From KACC-23026 sp963829575 (lineage in GTDB: Bacteria > Bacillota > Bacilli > Bacillales > Sporolactobacillaceae): a DNA stretch of 64,000 nt. The translations under genes and the position numbers were made by a program. Location: the NCBI GenBank assembly GCA_963829575.1, contig CAWHJF010000012.1, positions 657,636 to 721,635 of the forward strand, given 5' to 3'. This document shows positions 27,265 to 36,557 of the stretch, piece by piece; the stretch's first letter is position 1, and each line of letters opens with the position of its first letter. The notes beneath the pieces are model-generated. The model searched no databases, was not told the DNA's origin, and saw only the letters and a list, made by a program, of their open reading frames with translations.

Positions 27265-27378
27265 AATCGGCGCAAATTTAAGTTAAATCGGCGGATTTAT
27301 GAATCCAATCGGCGGAAATCCGACTTAAATCGGCACAAAATGCCGGTAAACAGGCGCCACGAGGCCCTAAATCGGCGA
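27265..27378 (+). repeat. Six AATCGGCGG words in exact 21-bp register
   Basis: Words start at 27265, 27286, 27307, 27328, 27349 and 27370. Five read AATCGGC and one AACAGGC. The spacer bases differ from copy to copy. Confidence 0.9.
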
Positions 27379-27511
27379 AAAGACCATAACATCCACAACC
27401 ACCCAACACTAGAAATTCCAAAAAATCATAGATTTCCTGCAAAAACCCGATTAGAATAAAGGACACACTAGATTAAGCAGATTTTATCAAGCAATTTTAA
27501 ATAAGGGATAG

Positions 27512-28258
27512 ATGGTTTTGGCACATTTTGTAGAGATAATGGGAATCCCATTCATAAGCACGACGATGGACAGTCTGATTGAGCAGCTGGATGAGCGGCT
27601 CGAAGCAGAAAAGCAGACTTTTTTAGTGACAGCCAACCCAGAAATTTTAATGGCAGCCGATCGGGATCAAAAGTATTACAAAACGATCCAATCGGCTGAT
27701 TTTGTCATTCCGGATGGGATTGGCATTTTGGTTGGGGCGAAGATTTTAGGCAACTCAATTGCCGAGCGCCTCCCAGGTTTTGATCTCACACTTGGACTTT
27801 TCAAGTTGGCTGCCCAAAAAGGGTATAAAATTTTCATGTTAGGCGCTCAGGAATCCACCTTAAAAACAGCCGTTCAAAAGGTACAGGACTGGCATCCAGG
27901 CATACAAATTGTCGGCTATCAACATGGCTATACAGACGTCAATGCGCCCGAAGTCATTGAGGCGATCCGAGAGGCTGACCCGGACATTGTCCTAGTTGGC
28001 CTCGGCTTCCCCAAACAAGAATACTGGATTGATACCCACAAAGCGACTTTTAAAAAAGGGCTCTTTATTGGTGTGGGCGGTAGCTTTGATGGGATCGCCG
28101 GCAACATGAAACGTGCGCCTGAAATTTGGCGGCGCCTCAATGTGGAATGGCTGTACCGACTGATCCAACAGCCCTCAAGATGGCGGCGCATGCTTGCTCT
28201 CCCAGCTTTTGTGCTCAAAATGGGGGGACAAAGGCTGGGGAAGAAACCAAAACGCTGA
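27512..28258 (+). CDS. tagA: WecG/TagA/CpsF-family N-acetylmannosaminyltransferase
   Basis: The protein transfers ManNAc from UDP-ManNAc to undecaprenyl-PP-GlcNAc, the second step of the wall teichoic acid linkage unit, at the inner membrane face. It has 248 residues (GT26). Conserved blocks are FLVTANPEILMAADRD, ADFVIPDGIGI with the catalytic Asp region, GLGFPKQEYWI and VGGSFDGIAGNMKRAPEIWR, followed by WRRLNVEWLYRLIQQP. The start ATG 27512 has AAGGGAT nearby; an in-frame ATG at 27539 would also be possible. Its substrate is made by the upstream epimerase, so the pair works together even though a repeat array separates them. Confidence 0.92.
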   Translation: MVLAHFVEIMGIPFISTTMDSLIEQLDERLEAEKQTFLVTANPEILMAADRDQKYYKTIQSADFVIPDGIGILVGAKILGNSIAERLPGFDLTLGLFKLAAQKGYKIFMLGAQESTLKTAVQKVQDWHPGIQIVGYQHGYTDVNAPEVIEAIREADPDIVLVGLGFPKQEYWIDTHKATFKKGLFIGVGGSFDGIAGNMKRAPEIWRRLNVEWLYRLIQQPSRWRRMLALPAFVLKMGGQRLGKKPKR

Positions 28259-28270
28259 TCATAATTCGGT

Positions 28271-28297
28271 AAAACCTCCTTGTTGGGAGGTTTTTTT
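28271..28297 (+). terminator. Terminator of tagA
   Basis: AAAACCTCC and GGAGGTTTT arms with a short loop, then seven T, 12 bases after the stop. Confidence 0.9.
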
Positions 28298-28308
28298 GTG
28301 GGGGAGGA

Positions 28309-28480
28309 TATGGGTCAAAAGGAGGAAGTTATGGGAGGAAAATAGAATATATGGGCGGAACTCACGATATATGAGCGAAACTTCTAATTTATGAGAGTTC
28401 CCAGCAAATATATCGGTTTCCAGATTAAATGAGCGAAACCCCAACCTATATAAGTGCAACCAGAATATATGGAGATTCGC
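28309..28480 (+). repeat. Degenerate TATGGG/TATGAG word array
   Basis: Words at 28309, 28330, 28350, 28370 and 28390 (TATGGG, then TATGAG) keep 20-21 bp spacing, then decay into looser copies up to about 28480. It is the same family as the larger arrays but more diverged. Confidence 0.7.
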
Positions 28481-28532
28481 ATGGAACACTAAAATCCCCA
28501 GTCTTAATTTAGATGGGGATTTTGTTCTTTAA

Positions 28533-29510
28533 TTAGATCTTAACTTGTGAGGGTAAATAAATCGCACCTTTATTTTTACCTTTAGCACGAAGGTCCATTT
28601 TTTTTAGGAGGCTTTTGGCTACATCTCTAGATGACAGATTTAAAAAATCTCTACATTCGGAATTGCTAAGCGAGGGCTTAATGAGGGTGAAATAATCTTG
28701 AATCGCTTGTTCATGAGCATTTAATGAGGTAGCAGAACAATGAGGGCAATTCCACTTTCTTCTATGCCAGACCATTGGGAATTTTGAACAGCTTGGACAT
28801 TGCACACCTTCGAGTAGGTTTTTTGGAGTTAATTGGTATTTTTTTAAAACGTAGGGAGGTTTTGGTTTGTGTTGAGAAAGGAGAAATTGGCCAATTTTCT
28901 TAGGTTGCTGAGTGTTTAGTGCCTTTTTTGAATAGGTGTTTTGTAAATCAATAATTCGCTCCAGTAGATTTTCAGCGTGAAGCACATATTGATTCAATGT
29001 ATGCTCTAAACCGGGGTTAGTCGAAATGGATGTGGAGGTAAAGGCGATGACAATCAATGGAATGATGGGTAGGGGAGGGAGTTTCTTAAGTTTCCAAAAT
29101 TGATGCATTTGATATTGGTGTCGAATAGCCTGAGCAATATGATAAGACACAGTACTGGTTTCGTGTTTATAGGTCCTCCAGCCTTGTTTAAGGATCTGAT
29201 CGTAATAAAGAGCGCCTTTATAATTCTTAGCGTCATTCAATAGCACAAAATTTGAAGTGATCAAAACGGAATCGATCTCCAAATACTGGTTATTCACATT
29301 CAAGCGAAGGTTGTTCACAACCGTGAATTCTTTATCTGACAATAATTTTAAAAAATATTCCAGCTGTTTCTCTCCCTTATAGCCCATCTCACATTGTTTG
29401 ATCTCCTGTAAAATCTCTCCCTTCTTCTTTGGATCTGTACACCTTCGATTTGCAGCTTCAAGTTCTGTGATCTCAGGTGGATAAGCCACTTCATTTAGAT
29501 ACACGCTCAA
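28533..29510 (-). CDS. NERD domain protein with a C-terminal zinc ribbon
   Basis: The nuclease-related domain spans about residues 40-160: GEKQLEYFLKLL, then NNQYLEIDSVLITSNFVLLNDAKNYKGALYYD. The E-x-D and D-x-K spacing follows the restriction-endonuclease-like core. A Cys4 zinc ribbon (CPSCSKFPMVW, then NCPHCSATS) follows near residue 250, and a C-terminal helical region near the end. I place the start at TTG 29510 (MSVYLNEVAY), with GGAGGAG 6 bases upstream; a TTG at 29525 would overlap this site. NERD proteins are linked to nucleic-acid processing, but the role here is unknown. It is a lone gene, flanked on both sides by TATGAG arrays. Confidence 0.85.
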   Translation of the reverse strand: MSVYLNEVAYPPEITELEAANRRCTDPKKKGEILQEIKQCEMGYKGEKQLEYFLKLLSDKEFTVVNNLRLNVNNQYLEIDSVLITSNFVLLNDAKNYKGALYYDQILKQGWRTYKHETSTVSYHIAQAIRHQYQMHQFWKLKKLPPLPIIPLIVIAFTSTSISTNPGLEHTLNQYVLHAENLLERIIDLQNTYSKKALNTQQPKKIGQFLLSQHKPKPPYVLKKYQLTPKNLLEGVQCPSCSKFPMVWHRRKWNCPHCSATSLNAHEQAIQDYFTLIKPSLSNSECRDFLNLSSRDVAKSLLKKMDLRAKGKNKGAIYLPSQVKI

Positions 29511-29664
29511 AAAAATCTCCTCCAACTTTAAATTTTCTTTCTGTGTACTGATTAAATTTCAACACATCTTATTAATTTCCTTCTGGATTTTGGAAATGGA
29601 AACGGGATTTTAAGTGGTATGGTATAGAAGAGTAGAGTTTTTATAATAGGAAATGAATCTGCCG

Positions 29665-30445
29665 AAAAATATGAGTAAAAATGGCGAGGGAATGAGCAGA
29701 AAATAGAAAATATGAGCCCCGCAACCAGATATCAGAGTGGAAAACGATATGAGAGAAAAGGGAGTGGATATGAGCAGAGAATAGACAATATGAGCAGAAC
29801 GCCGCGATATATGAGCGAAACTCCCAATATATGAGCCCCCGCAACCAAGATATGAGGGTGGAAAACGATATGAGAGAAAAGGGAGAGGATATGAGCAGAA
29901 AATAGAAAATATGAGCGGAACGCCGCGATATATGAGCGAAACTCCCAATATATGAGCCCCCGCAACCAAGATATGAGGGTGGAAAACGATATGAGAGAAA
30001 AGGGAGTGGATATGAGCAGAGAATAGAAAATATGAGCGGAACACCGCGATATATGAGCAAAACTCCCAATATATGAGCCCCCGCAACCAGATATGAGGGT
30101 GGAAAACGATATGAGAGAAAAGGGAGTGGATATGAGCAGAAAATAGAAAATATGAGCGGAACGCCGCGATATATGAGCGAAACTCCCAATATATGAGCCC
30201 CCGCAACCAAGATATGAGGGTGGAAAACGATATGAGAGAAAAGGGAGTGGATATGAGCAGAAAATAGAAAATATGAGCGGAACACCGCGATATATGAGCA
30301 AAACTCCCAAAATATGAGCCCCCGCAACCAGATATCAGGGTGGAAAACGATATGAGAGAAAAGGGAGTGGATATGAGCAGAAAATAGAAAATATGAGCGG
30401 AACACCGCGATATATGAGCAAAACTCCGAAAATATGAGCCCCCGC
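29665..30445. repeat. About 6.5 x 121-bp higher-order array of TATGAG words
   Basis: GGAGTGG-type landmarks recur at 29761, 29882, 30003, 30123, 30244 and 30364 (period 120-121 bp). One unit has six TATGAG words at 29769, 29789, 29810, 29830, 29851 and 29869, spaced 20, 21, 20, 21 and 18 bp. The frames of 190-290 codons read on the minus strand are Phe/Ser/His-rich repeat artefacts. Confidence 0.93.
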
Positions 30446-30504
30446 AACCAAGATATAAGCACCACCCCCAATCCACCCTCAAAAAATATCCACCTATTTC
30501 CTCA

Positions 30505-30532
30505 TAGACACGACCAAATTCTGTGCTAAAAT
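30505..30532 (+). promoter_or_regulatory. Candidate promoter of the subtilase gene
   Basis: TAGACA and TAAAAT are separated by 16 bp, about 105 bp before the start codon. This is the only SigA-like pair I find in the leader. Confidence 0.4.
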
Positions 30533-30637
30533 TGATTTGTTTATAGACCTATTACAAAAACATCTTATCGTCCATTACTCGCAATCTAGCGGGAGATTAG
30601 TAGATCAATCAGGCCATTTCAGGGAGGCTGAAGTCAG

Positions 30638-32833
30638 ATGAAACTTAATCAAAAAAAGTGGCTTGGCATGGGACTCGCCATTACGTTACTTTCAGCCCCA
30701 TTTGGTAGTGTGACACCCAAAGCAGAAGCGGCGACCGGTGCGCCGAGCGCCCAGGTTCGCGCGTCCTCTCCAAACAAAACCCAACACCTAATTGTGGAAT
30801 ATAAAAATACAGCTGGAAAGCAGTTGGCCCTGAAGACTGGAACGTTGGATCATCAGTTCAAAACCATTCAAGCGGTTTCGATTACCACCAACACCAAGGG
30901 ACTCAATAAGCTCAAGACGAATTCGAACATCGCGTACATTGCCAAAAACGTGACGGTGAAGACATTTAGTGTGGCGGATGGCGATCAGTCTTTTAAAGTG
31001 GTGGACAGCCGTTCGCTTAATGCGGCAGACTCCGCTTCGACAACCGAAGCACCGCCTTCCACCACACAGGATCCGGCTCAAGCCGAGGAATCGCAATGGG
31101 ACCTTCAAGCGGTTCACGCGACGACCGCTTGGAGTGAAGGCGAGACCGGAAAAGGAGTCAAAGTGGCGGTCATTGACACAGGTGTCGGTCCGCACACGGA
31201 TCTCAAACTAGCCGGCGGCGTGTCATTTGTCACCTACACCAAATCTTATAATGATGACAATGGCCATGGGACGCATGTGGCCGGGACGATCGCCGCCCTG
31301 AAAAACAACCAGGGGATGGTCGGTATTGCGCCTGACGTCAGTCTTTATGCCGTCAAAGCTATGGATTCAAATGGCGAAGGCGATCTGAATGCCTTGCTCG
31401 AAGCGATCGACTGGTCGATTGCCAATCACATGGACATCATTAACCTGAGCCTCGGCAGTCCAGATGGCTCGCCACTTTTTAAATCGATGATGGATAAAGC
31501 CTATAGCCAAGGCATTTTAATCGTATCCGCGGCCGGGAACGACGGGAACACGGGCGGAACCGGCGATACGATGAATTATCCGGCCAAATATGACAGCGTG
31601 ATCGGTGTCACCGCGGTCGACCAATCGCTCAATCGCGCGTATTTTTCCTCAACGGGACCGACGGCTGAAGTGGCCGCACCAGGTGAAAACGTCGTAAGTA
31701 CGTATTTAAAAAATCAATATGCGATTGGGTCGGGGACGTCGCAAGCGGCGCCTCATGTGACCGGGATTTTGGCGCTGTTAAAACAAGCCCACCCCACCTA
31801 CACCAATGTGCAGTTGCGCGCCTTGCTTGACGATTTTTATACAAAGGACCTTGGCACAACCGGTCGTGACCCATGGTTTGGGTTTGGTTTAGCGACCTAC
31901 ACAAACCAAACGACCGTGATGGCAAACGTTGACACACAGGCGGCTGGAGCTGTCGCAAAAGCGGAGAACCAAATCACCACCGCCAACGTGACCACCGCGC
32001 AGACCTTAATCAACTTGTTGCCAACAACGGACGTACAAAAATCAGCGCTCCAAACCCGGTTGAATACGGTCAAAGCGACGCTCGCTCTGACCACAGATGC
32101 TCAAACTAAAGTCGCTCAAGCGCAAAAAACGTTGCTTAAAACAGATGTTGACGCGGCGCAACTTGCGGTTGATAAGTTGCCTGCCAGCACATCTAAAACC
32201 CAACTCCAACACCAGCTTGATTTGGTAAAAACCACACAAATGAAAGTGGCCCAAACCAAACTTGCGCAAGCTGCCAAAACGTTTAAAATGAGTGATATGA
32301 ATGCGGCGGCCCAGGCAATAGCCCAGCTGCAAGACGGTTCAGAGAAAACGAAAGACACGCAAATTTTAAATTTGATTAAGCAAAATCAACTCAAAACGGC
32401 TGATCGAAAAACAAGTCAGGCCGAAAAAGTAAAGACACGCTCGGCACTCAATGCTGCAGAATCTGCGGTTAGTCAGTTGCCAAGTGGCCACACGCAGTCT
32501 GCGTTGAAAATACGACTGTCCAAAGTTGAAACCAACTTAATGAAACTGGCAACGAGTAAAACGCAGGCGGCCGAGAAGTCCCGGACGAAGGCGAAAGTAG
32601 ATGTCGCCCTCTACTGGGTCAAGCAGCTTAAGTCAGGCTCAAGTAAAACCAAATTGATGACGCGCATCCAAAAAGTTGAAGCCAAACAGATGCTCACCGC
32701 CAAATACGATCTGCGTAATGTGCAGCATCACAACACGAGATGGTCACGCGCAATAACTCAAAGAGCGATCAACAACCTACAAAACACCTCAACCAAAAGA
32801 AGCTTGCAGGCCCAATTAAATCGGTTGGCTTAA
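30638..32833 (+). CDS. Secreted subtilisin-family (S8) serine protease with six C-terminal helical repeats
   Basis: An extracellular endopeptidase. The signal peptide ends near KAEA. An I9-like propeptide (LIVEYKNTAGKQ to YIAKNVTVKTF) follows, then the catalytic domain: Asp in VAVIDTGVGPH (about 178), His in GHGTHVAGTIAA (about 209), oxyanion Asn in SAAGNDGN and Ser in GSGTSQAAPHVTG (about 367). From about residue 435 to the end are six repeats of roughly 45-50 residues, each with the pattern Asp/Asn-x-x-x-Ala-x-x-x-Ile/Val-x-x-Leu-Pro and a Leu-x-x-Arg-Leu helix. They may bind the wall or another polymer (inference). The ribosome site GGGAGGC precedes the ATG. Lone gene. Confidence 0.92.
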   Translation: MKLNQKKWLGMGLAITLLSAPFGSVTPKAEAATGAPSAQVRASSPNKTQHLIVEYKNTAGKQLALKTGTLDHQFKTIQAVSITTNTKGLNKLKTNSNIAYIAKNVTVKTFSVADGDQSFKVVDSRSLNAADSASTTEAPPSTTQDPAQAEESQWDLQAVHATTAWSEGETGKGVKVAVIDTGVGPHTDLKLAGGVSFVTYTKSYNDDNGHGTHVAGTIAALKNNQGMVGIAPDVSLYAVKAMDSNGEGDLNALLEAIDWSIANHMDIINLSLGSPDGSPLFKSMMDKAYSQGILIVSAAGNDGNTGGTGDTMNYPAKYDSVIGVTAVDQSLNRAYFSSTGPTAEVAAPGENVVSTYLKNQYAIGSGTSQAAPHVTGILALLKQAHPTYTNVQLRALLDDFYTKDLGTTGRDPWFGFGLATYTNQTTVMANVDTQAAGAVAKAENQITTANVTTAQTLINLLPTTDVQKSALQTRLNTVKATLALTTDAQTKVAQAQKTLLKTDVDAAQLAVDKLPASTSKTQLQHQLDLVKTTQMKVAQTKLAQAAKTFKMSDMNAAAQAIAQLQDGSEKTKDTQILNLIKQNQLKTADRKTSQAEKVKTRSALNAAESAVSQLPSGHTQSALKIRLSKVETNLMKLATSKTQAAEKSRTKAKVDVALYWVKQLKSGSSKTKLMTRIQKVEAKQMLTAKYDLRNVQHHNTRWSRAITQRAINNLQNTSTKRSLQAQLNRLA

Positions 32834-32854
32834 TGAAATTTATCGCTCACACCA

Positions 32855-32897
32855 GACCTCAACGATCGGGGGAATCCCTGATCGTTGAGGTCTTTTT
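32855..32897 (+). terminator. Terminator of the subtilase gene
   Basis: GACCTCAACGATC pairs with GATCGTTGAGGTC, extended by GGG/CCC-like bases, then TTTTTT. Confidence 0.92.
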
Positions 32898-32976
32898 TGG
32901 CTAAAGTGATAGGTGTTTGGGATATTTATGGTTTATGGAATATATGGGTGAGGTGAGGGAATAGGCTATGGGGGAG

Positions 32977-33090
32977 AACAGGCGGCAAAGTGGCTTAAAC
33001 CGGCGGAAAAGAGAGTTAAATCGGCGAGAAAATGAAATAAATAGGCGCCTTATGCAACTAAATAGGCGCAAAACCATCAGAAATCGGCAA
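32977..33090 (+). repeat. Six AATCGGCGG-type words in exact 21-bp register
   Basis: Words start at 32977, 32998, 33019, 33040, 33061 and 33082 (AACAGG, AACCGG, AATCGG, AATAGG, AATAGG and AATCGG, each followed by C). Between words the bases are not conserved, apart from a frequent final TTA or CTA. Confidence 0.9.
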
Positions 33091-33182
33091 AAACCCGAAA
33101 ACCAACCCAACCCCCAACCCAACTCCCAAAAAATATTTCCCCTCACCCCACTTTACATCCGCCCCACCCATCATGTAGTATA

Positions 33183-33192
33183 TCTATATACA
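33183..33192 (+). promoter_or_regulatory. TCTATATACA element, possible PadR site or -10 region
   Basis: The same ten bases occur before padR here and before the DUF4173 gene at 34299-34308. A shared PadR binding site is possible. Confidence 0.3.
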
Positions 33193-33217
33193 TATGGTTA
33201 CTAGGTAGGTGAGAAGT

Positions 33218-33550
33218 ATGTTCAACCGAGAGTTGGTTAAGGGGAGCACGTCCTTAATCCTCCTGCAGTTACTGAATGAACGTGATATGTACGGCTATGA
33301 GCTTGTGAAGGAACTGGATAAGCGAAGCGGGCATCAGATGCAGGTTAAAGAAGGCACCTTATACCCAGCCTTGCACAAGCTTGAAAAGCAGGCGTATATC
33401 GGGTTTTACTGGCAGGAGCAGGAAAAAGGGCCCGCCCGCAAATATTATAAAATCACAGATGCTGGACAGGAGATTTTAGCTGAAAAAACGCAAGAATGGC
33501 AACAGTTTGTTCGGGTGATGAATCAAGTGATTCAGGATCCGAAGTCATGA
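33218..33550 (+). CDS. PadR-family transcriptional regulator
   Basis: A 110-residue winged-helix repressor of the PadR-like (small, one-domain plus C-terminal helix) class. The motif LILLQLLNERDMYGYELVKELD followed by KEGTLYPALHKLEKQGY-like residues is diagnostic. I start it at ATG 33218, with AGGTGA 5 bases upstream; a GTG at 33209 overlaps that site. Its stop overlaps the next gene's ATG by 4 bases (ATGA), so the two are translationally coupled. Such regulators usually repress their own operon and respond to membrane-acting stress (family knowledge). Confidence 0.92.
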   Translation: MFNRELVKGSTSLILLQLLNERDMYGYELVKELDKRSGHQMQVKEGTLYPALHKLEKQAYIGFYWQEQEKGPARKYYKITDAGQEILAEKTQEWQQFVRVMNQVIQDPKS

Positions 33551-34188
33551 ATCCAGCCAAATCAGCGTTTTTGAAAAAGTTAGAAGAAGGCCTGAAACAC
33601 CACTCTGAAAAACAAGCCATTCTTGAAGAATATGCGCTTCATATTGATGAGATCCTTTATGAGCGCGAGATGGAAGTGCCTGAATCCACAACCGAGCTCG
33701 AACACATCACACAAAGGCTCGGTTCGCCCGGAGAAATCATTGAGATCTGGAAGGAAGAAGCGGACGTCACCCCAACCAAAATGAGTGGGTTATTCCTGTT
33801 CGCCAATTTAGCTTTTTTCGCGGCGGGTGGCCTGCTCACGCTCACCTGCAACATTTACAACTGGCGACCAGCGGAGCGCGTTTGGCACGATTTGACTTCG
33901 ATTCCCGTGATGATCATGTTGGTGTATATGTTTTTTTGGGCGCTTTTAGGCTATGAGGTGGGCAAAGTGTTTGGCCATAGCGGCCGCCGCCTACTCAAGA
34001 ACACCTTTTTAATTGCGCTCGTCCCAAACCTGTCGCTTATGGTGTTGACGGTCTTTCACCTCATCCCTTACAACTGGTTTGACCCGCTCCTCAACACGCC
34101 GTTTATCCTGGGGTGCATCGGCTCAACCATGCTCCTCTACCCAATCAGCTGGATAGGGTATCGGTGGGGAAGAAGGGCGTCGGTTTAA
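33547..34188 (+). CDS. HAAS (DUF1700-like) membrane signalling protein
   Basis: The N-terminal 80 residues form a helical HAAS domain (FLKKLEEGLKHHSEKQAILEEYALHIDE, then LEHITQRLGSPGEIIEIWKEE), which in this family interacts with PadR-like partners. The remaining part has four hydrophobic helices. The start is ATG 33547, overlapping the padR stop, giving 213 residues. The longer frame from 33496 runs back into padR and is rejected. The pair is a classical PadR-HAAS module that senses membrane state; the signal is unknown. Confidence 0.85.
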   Translation: MNPAKSAFLKKLEEGLKHHSEKQAILEEYALHIDEILYEREMEVPESTTELEHITQRLGSPGEIIEIWKEEADVTPTKMSGLFLFANLAFFAAGGLLTLTCNIYNWRPAERVWHDLTSIPVMIMLVYMFFWALLGYEVGKVFGHSGRRLLKNTFLIALVPNLSLMVLTVFHLIPYNWFDPLLNTPFILGCIGSTMLLYPISWIGYRWGRRASV

Positions 34189-34298
34189 TGGGGACTGATC
34201 AAGAGACAACAAGGATCAGCCCCATAGATAAGGTGTGCACGAGAGTGTCAGCCCCCTCTAGAGCACCTGCGCTTTTTTTTAGCTACATACATAGAAAT

Positions 34299-34308
34299 TC
34301 TATATACA
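34299..34308 (+). promoter_or_regulatory. TCTATATACA element before the DUF4173 gene
   Basis: Identical to the element before padR. An AGAAATTCT near-palindrome overlaps its left side, 33 bp before the start codon of the next gene. Confidence 0.3.
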
Positions 34309-34340
34309 AAGAAAAAAGATATATATAGGAGGTTTTCAAT

Positions 34341-35804
34341 ATGGAAAAAATAAGTGTTCATAAGCATGACGGTTGGTTTCTATTCATTTGCCTTGGGCTT
34401 GGGATCTTAGCCGAGGAGATGTTTTTCCGAAATCGCATCGGCGTATCTTATCTTGTGTTCCTCGCCGGTTTTTACCTCGTGTTCTTCTGGCGCTTTAAAA
34501 GCTATCCATTCACCAACAAACGACTCGGCTACTTGATTTACTTTTCGATCTGGCTCTTGGCGCTCACCTATCTGGGCTATTCGAACATGATTTTCTACGC
34601 GCTGAATGTTCTCGTCATCCCGTTTCTCGTTTTCAGCCATATGATCCTAGTCACGAGCCCAAAAATTCTGCCGTGGTTTCGACGCCCGTTCATCGTCTAC
34701 TTTTTTATAAAAATGGGTGCGGCCATTGCCTACGTGTTTCAGTTCATAGGCTTCATTTTTAGAGCGTTAACCAAAGGCCTGAATCCACAGCAGACGAACA
34801 CTGCCAAACAAGTGGGCCTCGGCCTTGTCATCGCGATCCCACTTCTTGTTGTGATCATGAGCTTACTGTCGTCAGCCGACCTCGCCTTTAGCAACTTAAT
34901 ATCGAGCGTCCCAAACTGGCTCCGTAGCTTACAGTTCCAAGACTCGATCGCGCGCGGCCTCATTATTCTCGCGTACACCGTCGGATTCTTTGCCACCCTA
35001 CAAGCGACTTTTTATAAAAAAGGAACCGTCCCTAAGACTGAGGAGGAGAGCCACACCACTTATTGGAGCGGGATTATGGCGTCGACTGTTCTCATTCTTT
35101 TAAATCTCGTCTATTTACTATTCACCGTTGTGCAATTTAAATATTTCTTTGGCGGCGCGCTTCAAGCCGATATGACGTATGCCGAATATGCGCGGCGCGG
35201 GTTCGGTGAACTGATGATGGTCACCCTCATCAACTTGACCCTTTTAATCGGTGTCCTTACTCATGTAAAAGAAGCTGGCCGAGCGCTTCAGCGGACCATT
35301 CAAGTCCTTTTATCTTGTCTCGTCCTTTTCAGCGGGGTCATGCTGGTCTCCGCATCCATGCGGTTGTCGATGTACGAAGAGGCATACGGATTCACAACCA
35401 TCCGGATCCTCGTTCACGCCTTCATGATTTTCTTGACCGTCATTTTCGCCTACACCTTAATCAAAATCTGGATCAGCCGCCTGCCGCTCATCCATTTTTA
35501 TCTCATTTCAGCCCTTGTCTTTTATACCTTGATCAATATCCTACCGCTCGACCGTTGGGTGGTCGACCACAACATCGCGCGCTATCACGCCACCCAAAAA
35601 ATCGACATCCATTATCTAAACAACCTATCATATACGGGGGTTCAGGGCTTAATCCGCTTGTACCACACCGATCCCAACGTCCCTGGATTAGAAAGTCTGC
35701 TGCTAGAGCGCCAGCATGAAGCCGAAACCCAAACCATCCCTTGGCGTGCGTACAATCTATCTCGTCAAAAAGCCTATCAACAGCTACGGAACATTAAATT
35801 CTAG
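34341..35804 (+). CDS. DUF4173-domain integral membrane protein
   Basis: A 487-residue protein with about twelve hydrophobic helices (FFWRFKSYPFTNKRLGYLI and DRWVVDHNIARYHATQKID are in the loops). The last 90 residues are a soluble tail with YLNNLSYTGVQGLIRLY, typical of the DUF4173/DUF4153 group. The ribosome site AGGAGG lies 8 bases before the ATG. It follows the PadR-HAAS pair by 150 bp and shares the TCTATATACA element with it, so co-regulation is likely (inference). Biochemical function is unknown. Confidence 0.85.
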   Translation: MEKISVHKHDGWFLFICLGLGILAEEMFFRNRIGVSYLVFLAGFYLVFFWRFKSYPFTNKRLGYLIYFSIWLLALTYLGYSNMIFYALNVLVIPFLVFSHMILVTSPKILPWFRRPFIVYFFIKMGAAIAYVFQFIGFIFRALTKGLNPQQTNTAKQVGLGLVIAIPLLVVIMSLLSSADLAFSNLISSVPNWLRSLQFQDSIARGLIILAYTVGFFATLQATFYKKGTVPKTEEESHTTYWSGIMASTVLILLNLVYLLFTVVQFKYFFGGALQADMTYAEYARRGFGELMMVTLINLTLLIGVLTHVKEAGRALQRTIQVLLSCLVLFSGVMLVSASMRLSMYEEAYGFTTIRILVHAFMIFLTVIFAYTLIKIWISRLPLIHFYLISALVFYTLINILPLDRWVVDHNIARYHATQKIDIHYLNNLSYTGVQGLIRLYHTDPNVPGLESLLLERQHEAETQTIPWRAYNLSRQKAYQQLRNIKF

Positions 35805-35833
35805 AGAAGAGGGGGGCGCCCCCTCTTGTTTTG

Positions 35834-36557
35834 CTCATATAATTGTAGATTCCCTCATATGTGATCTCGTTTTGCTCATATAATTGTAGATTCCCTCATA
35901 TGTGATCTCGTTTTGCTCATATAATCTTAGATTTCCTCATATGTGTTCCCGTTTTTCTCATATTATATTAATTATAGTTCCGCTCACATCTTGCTCCCAA
36001 GATTCCCTCATATATTTCTCGTTTTGCTCATATAATTGTAGATTTCCTCATATGTGTTCCCGTTTTACTCATATTATATTAATTATAGTTTCGCTCACAT
36101 CTTGCTCCCAAGATTCCCCCATATATTTCTCGTTTTGCTCATATAATTGTAGATTTCCTCATATGTGTTCCCATTTGTCTCATAGTATATTAATTATAGT
36201 TCCGCTCACATCTTGCTCCCAAGATTCCCTCATATATTTCTCGTTTTGCTCATATAATCTTAGATTTCCTCATATGTGTTCCCATTTGTCTCATATTATA
36301 TTAATTATAGTTTCGCTCACATCTTGCTCCCAAGATTCCCTCATATATTTCTCGTTTTGCTCATATAATCTTAGATTTCCTCATATGTGTTCCCATTTGT
36401 CTCATATTATATTAATTATAGTTTCGCTCACATCTTGCTCCCAAGATTCCCTCATATATTTCTCGTTTTGCTCATATAATCTTAGATTTCCTCATATGTG
36501 TTCCCGTTTTACTCATATAATTGTATGTTCCCTCATATATACTCAAATTCCCCTCAT
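35834..36557. repeat. Array of CTCATA words, later part with 111-bp period
   Basis: CTCATA, the complement of TATGAG, occurs at 35834, 35854, 35875, 35895, 35916 and 35936 (spacing 20 and 21 in turn) and on to 36552. From 36005 a 111-bp unit repeats about five times (cctcatatat at 36005, 36116, 36228, 36339 and 36450). It lies between two genes of the same direction. Confidence 0.93.

Noticed and set aside
27253..27459. A protein of NRRxxxL heptads read through the AATCGGCGG array
   Set aside because: The 21-bp register equals seven codons, so the array reads as N-R-R heptads, and some changes look synonymous. But the same frame in the arrays at 19.1 and 20.6 kb contains TGA stops, so the conserved unit is DNA, not protein.
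29610..30482. Large Phe/Ser/His-rich reading frames of 190-290 codons
   Set aside because: They run through the 121-bp TATGAG array in several frames at once, without ribosome sites.
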